Shown here one piece after another: positions 21,090-32,100 of a DNA stretch of 64,000 nucleotides; position 1 is the stretch's first letter, and every line of letters starts with the position of its first letter. Where the stretch lies: contig OW804097.1 in NCBI GenBank assembly GCA_942159475.1, positions 5,175,685 to 5,239,684 of the forward strand, given 5' to 3'. The translations under genes were made by a program, and so were the position numbers. Under the pieces are notes generated by a model that saw nothing but the letters and a program-made list of their open reading frames with translations, ran no database searches and was not told the DNA's origin. The DNA is from Sthenelais limicola (taxonomy: Eukaryota; Annelida; Polychaeta; Phyllodocida; Sigalionidae).

Positions 21090-22120
21090 GTAAGGAAAGT
21101 TTAACTTGTAATGTGAAGAATTAAAACCTTGTTTCAATGAGTTGATGACTAAGCTGAAGGAAGCTAGGTGAAGACACGCTCGCTACCGACCTACACAGTG
21201 CAATTCAGACTGTATGTAAACATCATTAAACATGTCTTTCAGCGTAGCTTCGGACCTGTTAGGGCTACAAAGTAACTAAAACTATCATAGGCAAGGTTTT
21301 AATTAGGGCTATTCAGCTAGCCCATTGGCGATTATGTACTCTTATTATTCTTGCGTGCAGATCGTGGTAAATCGGTAATCGCCGACATCAGAAAAATGTA
21401 TTCCAATCACTGAAACGGGGCTATTATTAGGACTATGGTTGAGATATAAAGAGTGCCGAAGGGGTTGCAGAACTTTAAGGAGAGATTTAGAACTCTCTAA
21501 GCCCTCAATGTGAGAATAACATGAATGTTTGATATCTTAATTATGTCCTTAATCATTTATAACAATATTCTATTTACTCCATGCCTCTGAAATATATGCA
21601 GTTCTAGGCCCGGTTGCACTAGTAGTAGGGGCTGACGTTGTCGATAATAATCTAGGCAGAAAGGGTCTATATGCCTAATATGCAGAATGGTCTCAATAAT
21701 TTAGAAGATTCAAGTGTCTATAACTTTTGACCTAATTACTGTAGAAGGAAATGGTTTTCAGTATTGTTCTTCTCTAAGCGCTCCTGTTGTTTCAAGGGTA
21801 GATATCACCGAACCCATAAGTCATAGTCTAGTACCACTGGTCTGCACCCTCGTTTTAGGAGGGTTGTATTACTGGCAGGTGTGAGGTAGCTAGGCTATAT
21901 AATGATGTGTGAATGCACCACATAGTTATATCGGCCTAGAAATATCTAAATGCTAATAATGAAATTGATAATTCCAAACATGTGAAAAGGTCTCATTCAG
22001 AATTGTTTGTTATACCATTAAACTAGATGTTTTGAAGGATTTTTGTGCATGAATTGGTAAGGTTATCTCCGTATATTAACTGAGCTATAGGAAATGGGAC
22101 AAATGAAGCCCAAAGTAAAT

Positions 22121-23540
22121 ATACCGTGTGTATGCCATATGATTTATTTACATTCATGACATTTTTTCTAAATATTTCCATACATATTTCGATTTTTTTT
22201 CATAATGTGGTAAATAAACATATATTTATTGGTTTGGGAATAACAGATGCTTGATTAAATTATATTTAGGTAGTAATTGTGGATTCGAATATGGGTGGGG
22301 TTTTTGTGTAAATCATTCTATTTTGAGGATGGATTACATAGTTGTGTTTAACTTTAATATATCTATGACGAATCATTATACTGGCCGACTTTTATGTAGT
22401 TGAGTGTGTCTTCCAAGTACTCTAAAAGTTGGGAAGTAATTTACAGAGTTTTTCAATTCTTTATAGACTCTTTCCCTAAGGCATACGCACGGTATACCAA
22501 GTGAGTAAACCAGTAGTTTACAATTTGATTAAGTTTAGGTACCAGTTGGAAACAGTATATAATTCTATGGATGACGATTTTAGCATCAGCACTATGTGAT
22601 ATAATTTTCTATTAAGTACACAAACTAGATATTTATTTTCAATGCGAATTTGACTTTCATCCAAAGCATATGCACGGTATGCATATGCATGGGATAGGTA
22701 TTTTGGTTGGAAACGTATGTGAAGCTCATAAGAGTGATATTTGAACTTGGCACTTTCAAGAAACAATTTAGATCGACTTATTTCATTAGAAATGGTTTTG
22801 ATAAATATAAATTCTGAATAATTATGGCATTAAAGAGGACGTGCCGTGAGTATGCCATTCTATACAGGTTTTATACAATGTATTCTACCAAACATACAAT
22901 AGAAAGTCAGCACAAATGCTCTTATACATGACCTGGATGTGATAAAATGTGATTTGGTAGTTAAGAATATTTGAAAGGATTTTGTACCATCTCATTCTTA
23001 TTGCTCTGGGGCATCTTAATGATAATTTCTTCTAGACTAAGGTATGTCTTTTAAATGGGTGACATTAAATAGGAAAAAAGACCACTATTTAAGTTCTTAT
23101 TGTCTTTACCTAAAGCGGCTAGGACGTCTTAACATTTATTTCTATTTTTTTATGAATATTACAAAGTCCAATTGTCTTATATCTCCACATTCTCTTATAA
23201 TGGCATACGCACGGTATATGCATACTCATGGTATGTTTCTGATAACATTGATAATTATTTTAAATGTGTTTTATAAATATGTTAATATAGTGAGATATGG
23301 ATATATATAATGCATACGCATGGGCATGGTATGCAGAAAAGTGGACTATAGCGTATGCCTCCTTATTATTTAATTGATTAGCAGAAAATATGGTAGAAAA
23401 TGGTGGTAGATTGACAATTTTTTCTAGCTTCCTTTAAAGCTAGAGTAGTTCTGCTATCATATAAATACATATTCGACTAAACAACCTTTATAATAATTAT
23501 AAGATTGAGAGGACAATGTCTAGGCATACGCACAGTATAC
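22121..23540. repeat. Dispersed GCATACGCACGGTAT motif cluster
   Basis: Near-identical 15-16 bp sites occur at about 22121 (reverse), 22480, 22665, 22841 (reverse), 23202, 23311 and 23523. Some are followed by a second half such as GCATATGCATGG or CATACTCATGGTATG. The flanks are unrelated, so this is not a tandem repeat. Confidence 0.65.
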
Positions 23541-23637
23541 GTTGGGTTGACTATTATATATCTCTAAAAAAGATATATAAAATATTCAAATAGAATCTGC
23601 AAAAACATCATATAATACATAAAAGTATTTTCGGTCA

Positions 23638-25933
23638 CTTATTTTCTTTGGATTCACATAAATACTGTAATTAATTTCAAGCACTTACAAAAAGAGTAGA
23701 AATGAGATTTGAAAAGCTACTTGTACTGCTTCCTCAGATCTGTTTGAACAACATAGAGCAAAAAATAACATCATTGTAAGTGTATTTCTGCCGCACTAAT
23801 GAATGTGGGTCAAAATTTCACAATTTTCCCCCATTTCGGTGAATAATATTCATTGAAATATCCCATACCTCAGAAATAGAAATATTAGTCTTGGATATAC
23901 AACTCTGATACAGACAGATTACTCTTACTTTGAGCTTTATGATGGTATGTAAAGCATTTCTCTGGGCCCTTTCATTCTTAAGTAATGTTCCCATGAGTGT
24001 CTCTAATCATTGACTTTTTCACCGTAACAGCCACTCATTTTCTTCGGATTCACATATATACTTTAATTAATTTCTAGCACTTACAATAAGAGTAGAAACG
24101 AGATTTAAAAAGCTACTTGTACTGCTTTCTCAGATCTGTTCGAACAACATAGAGCAAAAAATGACATCATTGAAAGTGTATTTCAGCCATACTGATCAAT
24201 ATGGGTAAAATTTCACAATTTTCCCCCATTTCGGTGAATAATATTCATTGAAATATCCCATACCTCAGAAATAGAAATATTAGTCTTGGATATACAACTC
24301 TGATACAGACAGATTACTCTTACTTTGAGCTTTGTGATGGTATGTAAAGCATTTCTCTGGGCCCTTTCATTCTTAAGTAATGCTCCCATGAGTGTCTCTA
24401 ATCATTGACTTTTTCACCGTAACAGCCACTCATTTTCTTCGGATTCACATATATACTTTAATTAATTTCTAGCACTTACAATAAGAGTAGAAACGAGATT
24501 TAAAAAGCTACTTGTACTGCTTTCTCAGATCTGTTCGAACAACATAGAGCAAAAAATGACATCATTGAAAGTGTATTTCTGCCGCACTAATGAATGTGGG
24601 TCAAAATGTCAACATTTTCCCCCATTTCGGTGAATAATATTCATTGAAATATCCCATACCTCAGAAATAGAAATATTAGTCTTGGATATACAACTCTGAT
24701 GCATTCAGATTACTCTTACTGTGAGCTTTGTGATGGTATGTAAAGCATTTCTCTGGGCCCTTTCATTCTCAAGTTATGCTCCCATGAGTGTCTCTAATCA
24801 TTGACTTTTTCACCGTAACAGCCACTCATTTTCTTCGGATTCACATATATACTTTAATTAATTTCTAGCACTTACAATAAGAGTAGAAACGAGATTTAAA
24901 AAGCTACTTGTACTGCTTTCTCAGATCTGTTCGAACAACATAGAGCAAAAAATGACATCATTGAAAGTGTATTTCAGCCATACTGATCAATATGGGTAAA
25001 ATTTCACAATTTTCCCCCATTTCGGTGAATAATATTCATTGAAATATCCCATACCTCAGAAATAGAAATATTAGTCTTGGATATACAACTCTGATACAGA
25101 CAGATTACTCTTACTTTGAGCTTTGTGATGGTATGTAAAGCATTTCTCTGGGCCCTTTCATTCTTAAGTAATGCTCCCATGAGTGTCTCTAATCATTGAC
25201 TTTTTCACCGTAACAGCCACTCATTTTCTTCGGATTCACATATATACTTTAATTAATTTCTAGCACTTACAATAAGAGTAGAAATGAGATTTAAAAAGCT
25301 ACTTGTACTGCTTTCTCAGATCTGTTCGAACAACATAGAGCAAAAAATGACATCATTGAAAGTGTATTTCAGCCATACTGATCAATATGGGTAAAATTTC
25401 ACAATTTTCCCCCATTTCGGTGAATAATATTCATTGAAATATCCCATACCTCAGAAATAGAAATATTAGTCTTGGATATACAACTCTGATACAGACAGAT
25501 TACTCTTACTTTGAGCTTTGTGATGGTATGTAAAGCATTTCTCTGGGCCCTTTCATTCTTAAGTAATGCTCCCATGAGTGTCTCTAATCATTGACTTTTT
25601 CACCGTAACAGCCACTCATTTTCTTCGGATTCACATATATACTTTAATTAATTTCTAGCACTTACAATAAGAGTAGAAACGAGATTTAAAAAGCTACTTG
25701 TACTGCTTTCTCAGATCTGTTCGAACAACATAGAGCAAAAAATGACATCATTGAAAGTGTATTTCAGCCATACTGATCAATATGGGTAAAATTTCACAAT
25801 TTTCCCCCATTTCGGTGAATAATATTCATTGAAATATCCCATACCTCAGAAATAGAAATATTAGTCTTGGATATATAATTCTGATACATTCAGATTACTC
25901 TTACTGTGTGCTTTGTGATGGTATGTAAAGCAT
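23638..25933 (+). repeat. 396-bp tandem repeat, about six copies
   Basis: The unit begins near CACTCATTTTCTTCGGATTC and ends CTTTTTCACCGTAACAGC. Copies start near 23,638, 24,036, 24,432, 24,828, 25,223 and 25,618; the last is truncated after GGTATGTAAAGCATT. The first copy is the most diverged, as expected at an array edge. Confidence 0.9.
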
Positions 25934-25983
25934 TCTAATGGTGTGCAATTTCTTATCTTACTTTTTTTCTTTGCTTTTCAGAC

Positions 25984-26192
25984 ATGTCTTCTGACACCTC
26001 AACTGTTCGTCGAAGGGGTAGGCCTTCTGGCACGAAGAAGAAAAGAGGAAGTGGTCATTCAAAAGGACGTTGTCTATTGGTCAAAGACAAAAGACAGAAG
26101 AACAAAGCACGAAACAGGAGCTATCTATCCTATGAGGCTTTACTGGTTCCTGAGTTTGAGAACATTCTCTCAGACACAGTTTTTACTGAAAG
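25984..26192 (+). CDS. Recombinase-like gene exon 2 (start codon, AT-hook-like)
   Basis: The acceptor TTGCTTTTCAG ends at 25,981 and the ATG follows two bases later. The exon encodes 69 residues plus two bases. RRRGRPSGTKKKRG at residues 9-22 resembles an AT-hook; the middle is very basic (KDKRQKNKARNR). Donor AAAG/GTAAGT. Confidence 0.75.
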
Positions 26193-29100
26193 GTAAGTTG
26201 ATGCATAAATAATGCAAGTTCATGAAGGGTATTTTACCCTCATTTGGATATAAAATATATATGATATTGTAAGGTTTATCATATCATATATTCATTAATG
26301 TTGTGTTAAGCATTAATTTATTTCAACCACCACTGCAAAAGCTCTGAATGAAAAAGCTTGTGTATGTTGTGTCATACCCTGTGAACTCTGGCTTGTATTT
26401 TACAGTGACCCTCCTGATGTGTTGACAGACTATATACAACCATGTATCACTTCTACTGAACCAATTGACCTACCACAATGCCTGTCACAGGATAACGATC
26501 TGACATGTCCAGTTAAAGACAAAGCAAATCTTCAATTTCATTTCCATGAAGTTGATATCTGTGAAAGGTAATATATATGAAATATAATATAAATCTTCAG
26601 CATACATGCTATGTTCAACCACCACTGCAAAATATCAGATAAAATAAGCTTTTGTCATACTGTCATTTCCCGCCTTGTATTATGTAACAAGGCATAACCT
26701 TAATTAATGTTTATGAATGATTAATAATTATGATGATAATAATAGTAGAAGCGGTAAATTAATTCCTTTAATACATACGTATCATGTAACCTCATGGTAA
26801 CCTTCACCCTAGAATTATCTAGAAGCTTCAGGTACATTACATTATCAGGGATCTAGAAGGATCCACATGACAGACCCAGATCCCTGTAGAACATTCCAAT
26901 ATTACATGTATGTTGTACACATACCACAGTATATAAGCATCACATGTACCCATGTTCATCACTTCCAGTCACATACTGCATTCATCAATAAACCACAGAA
27001 TCATCAATCACAAGTTCTCTATTCATACCTATCAATAACCTCTGAACTGTGGCTTGCATTTTACAGTGACCCTCCTGATGTGATGACAGACTATATACAA
27101 CCATGTATCACTTCTACTGAACCAATTGACCTACCACAATGCCTGTCACATGATTACGATCTGACATGTCCAGTTAAAGACAAAGCAGATCTTCAATTAC
27201 GTTTCCGTGAAATTGATATCTGTGACAGGTAATATTCATGAAATATAATATAAATCTTAAGTAAACATGCTATGTCCAATCACAAAAACTATTTGTCGAG
27301 TGACATGATCGGTTTATTTGATATAGATATATTCAAGAGGGATGTTAATGAAAGCAAACCATTCATTAAAACTCATTAACTTCATCTTTATGAAAATTAT
27401 TCATTTAATAGGCTTGATGTCACATTTCCTATTATAGACAGAAATCCGAATTTCTCTTCCAAGATATGTCCATCTAAAACATTTCATTTCAAAGAATACT
27501 GTCTCTAAATCAGCCCATGGAAAGTAGAATAAACTTTTCCCAGACCAAATAGATGACTGGCAAACATCCATGAAACCCCCATCCTTTTCCATAGTCATGA
27601 TATGGTCTTAATGGTCTTGCCCACTTCTCTTTTCCAGCTCCTGCGTTGACAGTGACATGGATTTACTTGGTCTGAATGATTCAGGAATACCATCGTCCAT
27701 GAATTCAAGTTGGTCTGCTCAGACATCAGATGATGAATTGTAAGTATTTAAATTCACCCATATTAAAATACCACATTTACCCACCTCAACCAAGAATTCT
27801 GTCTCCAATATTTGAAATGAATAAATAGATTCACTTCTTGCTGAATTTTGATTGATCACCATATTCATATGAATGAAATATAACTAGTGTAACAGTATGC
27901 AGGGACTCCAGTTGTCACCAATGATAGCAGCTATTAAAAATATAAATTTAAAGAATGAGAAAGCCAAATTAATATTATGGAGCACAAAATCAAAAGAAAC
28001 TTACAAATTCATTTGTATATAAAGAGATAAATAATCATTTAAAAAGTATATTAGTCCCAAAACTTTCCTCTTATAATTATCAGTAGATTAGATAGAAAAC
28101 TGTACATCATTAACCAGATGATGTACTGTGTGCAGAAGGTCGGTCCCATTTCCAAGAGTATATCTGCATTTTTAAAGAAATAAAAGATTATTTTCATTAT
28201 TATTGTACACATGTATGGAAATAATGTAGTACGAAATTATTGGTTGGCTTTATATCATCCTACACTTACAAAAGTACCCTCCAAATGTCCATATTTTGGT
28301 AGTAAAAGGCTACATATGGTTTTCAACATCATCTAGATATTTACTATAGACCTTACATAAGTTTGGTCGCATAAGCATAAGCATAAATGGGGCACACTAT
28401 CTATGCAACTTATCCACATGCTATATTTCATAGCATTAATCTTTGGCCATTTCCATTTCACAGCTCTAGAGTCATAACTGGCACAGAATTTCTTGGTCTG
28501 GATGATTCAGGAATACCATCGCCCATGGACGAGAGTGGAACTTTTCAGATATCAAATGATGACTTGTAAGTATCTAGATTTACCCACATTATTGTATTAT
28601 ATTTAAAATGGAATAGTTTTATAACCACCCCTATATTGGGTCTTTCGTCTCCCTAAGATTCATGCTATTGGGTCGCTATGTGATTATTGGGTCTAAAGTG
28701 TGATTATTGGGTCAAAGACCCAATATTTTTCAGGACCCAATAATATTTTGCTTTATTTCTTTCTCTATTTGAGTTTAAAACATTTTTGGACTAACTTGCT
28801 TAAACAGGTTTATTGGGTCATGTATATCACATAAGCCATCAGCTACTGACACCTGGTGACAACAGAGGTAACTACATATATATATCCATATATAAGTCAA
28901 TACCCTATCACATCCTTTGGTTATGTCTCCCGGTACCTGGAACTGACTTCTGGTGACTTGTAAATTCCCATATCCATAACAACGTGACCCTACCTCTATG
29001 TCAATGCCCGTTTTGAGAGGGAAAAACTTTCAACCACTACAATGTTAACTTTCTTGTTGCCCTTGTTTTGTAGATTATTATCACCCATAATGCCTCAAAC

Positions 29101-32100
29101 GAGGAGAGGGACTCAAAGGTCTACTGCAGACTCAAATACACAGGAGGCTGCAGGTAAACATTCATCCAACACCAACAACAGTTTCCTCTAATACAGAGGC
29201 TTGCTGCACAGAAATCTCACTATGTATATTTAATTAATTTATCAATCTGATTGTATATCATTGCATCATTGTCAGGCAGATACCCAAGATACAGGCCAAC
29301 TAGTCTGGGCCGAATTCTCTGGTATAAATGCTTTTGTGGCCTTGTTGGCTTGGACAGCAGAGACCAAAGAGATCACTGTTGTGGGTGAACTTGCTATGAA
29401 TAGGGTACATTATTAATTCAAGAACTTTTATTGTAGTTGATCTTCAAGTGTTTAAAAAAGCCAAAAGTAAATTGTATTCCTTTCTTTCCAAGATTTGTCA
29501 TAATTATTAATTTCTTCAGCTGCAAATGCTCCAGAGGAAGGAACACCCTTCCTGTCCCCAAAAGAACCAACGGAGAAGGCAGCCTTCTACCCCCGGAAGG
29601 GGTCAGCAGCGAGTAACACTCCAGAGGAGTCAACAGACTTCCACACCCAGAAGGAACTTGTAGTAACTCTCCGCAGGTGTGACTCGCCACAGGGTTCAAC
29701 TTCCTTCCATGCCAGGAAAGAACCAGCAGCAAAAGACACTACACAGGAGTCAACATCCTTCCAAGGTGTAGTAACTGTCCACAGGTGCAACTCTCCACAG
29801 GAGTCAACTTCCTTGGATGCCCAGAAGAAACTGGCAGTGAGTAGCACTTCAGAGAAGTCAACACCCATCCATGCCCAGAAGGTAGCTGTAGCGCGTAACA
29901 GGCCAGAGGAGCCAATAACTGTCCTTGACCCTCCGCAGGAGTCAACACCCTTCCTCACCCACTCAGATCATGTCGTTGTGGAGTATGACCCCATGACTCA
30001 TTCCCTAGAAGATGTAGAAGTAGAAGTAGAAGAGCCATTGCCCACCAATGAATTACGAGGAGTCCAAGAGGAGTCCGAGCTTGATTACGGTGAGAGCAGT
30101 TCCTCTGACTCTGAATACAAACCTGAAGATCACTCTCCTTATTCGTCACCATCTTCAGATGTAAGTTATGCTTCTCAAAGTGACAAGAGGAGAGAAACTA
30201 AATCAAAAAGGACAGGAAGAAAACTCCAGTGCACTCCTGAAAGAGCGCATGAGGAAGAGCGGGAACAGGCAACTTCAGCAGATGACTGTGCCACACAGCC
30301 AGCTAAACGCAAAAGGAAAGTGGGAAATAATTCAGTTGAGAACAGCGTGGGGCTGTTTGAAAAAGAAAAGGTAAAAGATGGCTGTAAGCAGGTGTATGAC
30401 AAAGTCAATTTTTGCACGTTTTGCCGTAAACCCATCAAAAGTAAAATTTCAAGACATTTGTTAAGTGTTCATAAAGATGACCCAAGACTGTATGACATTC
30501 TGACTATGGCAAAAAGGTCAAAAGAAAGGATGATTCAACTAGAGATCCTGGCGAATGAAGGAAACTTCAAGCATAACATTGATGTCCTCAGAATGGGGAA
30601 GGGCCAGATAGTTGTCGCTAGACGCAACTCAGCAGGTGTAGATGAGAACAAGACAGGCGATTATTTGCCGTGCGAACACTGCATGAAGTTTATTCTCCGA
30701 ACAAATATGTGGTATCACCACCGGTCCTGTTCTGTCAAGAAATTTCGTACAGAAGGTAACCGGGAAACGTCAGATGACGATGGCAATGCCAGTGTCAATG
30801 TTATCCAAAGCAATGCTGTCAGAAGGGGCCGTAGCCTTCTCAACAGTGCCCTATTCAGTGATGAAGATTCAAACAATGTAAAGAAAATGATTGAGAGAAT
30901 GAGACTAGATGAAGCCACAGAGATAGTCTGTTGCGACAAACTGATTCAGAGGTATGCTGCATTAAGAGTAGAGTCTTTGGGTCATGAAGATGATCAGAAG
31001 TTAAGCGACATGCATAGAGTCAGCCAGGGAGCCAGAACTCTGGCCCGCTTGGTGCTAGAGGCCCGAATAAAGAAGCCAACAATCACAATGGATGAACTTA
31101 TAAAACCAGAGCACATGGATATGGTCGTCCATTGTACCAGAGCAATGTCTGTTGAGAAGGAGGAGCCCGTCCTGACATTGGGGAGATTGATTGGGAACTT
31201 ACTGGGCCATGTTATCCAAGTGAAACGAGGCCTTGCAATAAGGAACAATGATAACAGGAGGCTCGATGAAGCTGATAGGTTTCTGAGTCTTTTCACTGTG
31301 GAATGGAATGGCCGTATCAACTCAGCTTGCACCAAAAAGATGAACACAGTTCGAAGGAACACAATTCAATGTATCCCTCTTACAGAGGATCTTCGTCTAA
31401 TCAAAGAATTCATCTTGAAAGAGATAAAAACGAAGTCAGCAGCGTTGAAGACAACTGTGGCTGTCAAGGATTGGGTAGAAATTGCCAAGTTGACCATGTG
31501 CAGGCTGATTTTGTTCAATATGAGGAGAAGAGCTGAAGTGAAGGACCTTACTGTGAATGACTTTGTGAAACGGCCATCCTGGAAAGATGACGTGAGTGGT
31601 GAGATGGCCATGGCTCTGTCCCCCACAGACAGACTTCTGGCAGAGAGGTGTGTATACTATATCTATAAGAAACTTGATTTCCGCCAAATAACAGGAAGAG
31701 GAACTATGCACAGACACTGGTTGCTGCTGTTCTCTGTTTGTTAGAGTTCTGCCGAGCCAACCCTTGACTACTAGTTCCAATGACTAACGGTGTTTTTCCA
31801 ATGACTACCGATTATTCCACAATGGCTTGTTAGAGTGAATGGTTATTTGTTATGAGCTAAGATCTAAAATACCCATTTAGTATTATGTCAGAACAGGTTT
31901 GTAGTAGTCGATAAAGAAGAAAATATCCACTGGAAAAAGCTACGGCTAAGTCTCGTCTCTCATTAGTTTTGAGTTTGACAAGTCTTGTTTTCTAAAACTT
32001 TAAAAAATGTGTATGTGTATATATATCCTGTTGCAGAATGGACATGGTGATAGCTGCAGGGAAGTCCACAAAAAACATAGAGGCCTTTGTACTTATGCCA

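Larger units (their letters stand above)
21090..25981 (+). other. First intron of the recombinase-like gene (4.9 kb)
   Basis: No coding exon is visible. The first third is plain AT-rich sequence. From 22,120 to 23,540 the motif GGCATACGCACGGTAT recurs in both orientations. From 23,638 to 25,933 the intron is a tandem array of about 396-bp units that ends about 50 bp before exon 2. Confidence 0.5.

Noticed and set aside
20890..21093. Coding first exon with a 66-codon frame
   Set aside because: It begins at GTG with no ATG in frame, and joining to exon 2 gives an early TGA. A 5' untranslated exon is more likely.
29813..31744. A separate 643-codon gene starting at TTG 29,813
   Set aside because: The codon at 29,813 is TTG and the frame is open upstream to a good acceptor at 29,519. 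The stop at 31,742 lies beyond a donor that continues the domain. It is exon 8 of a longer gene.
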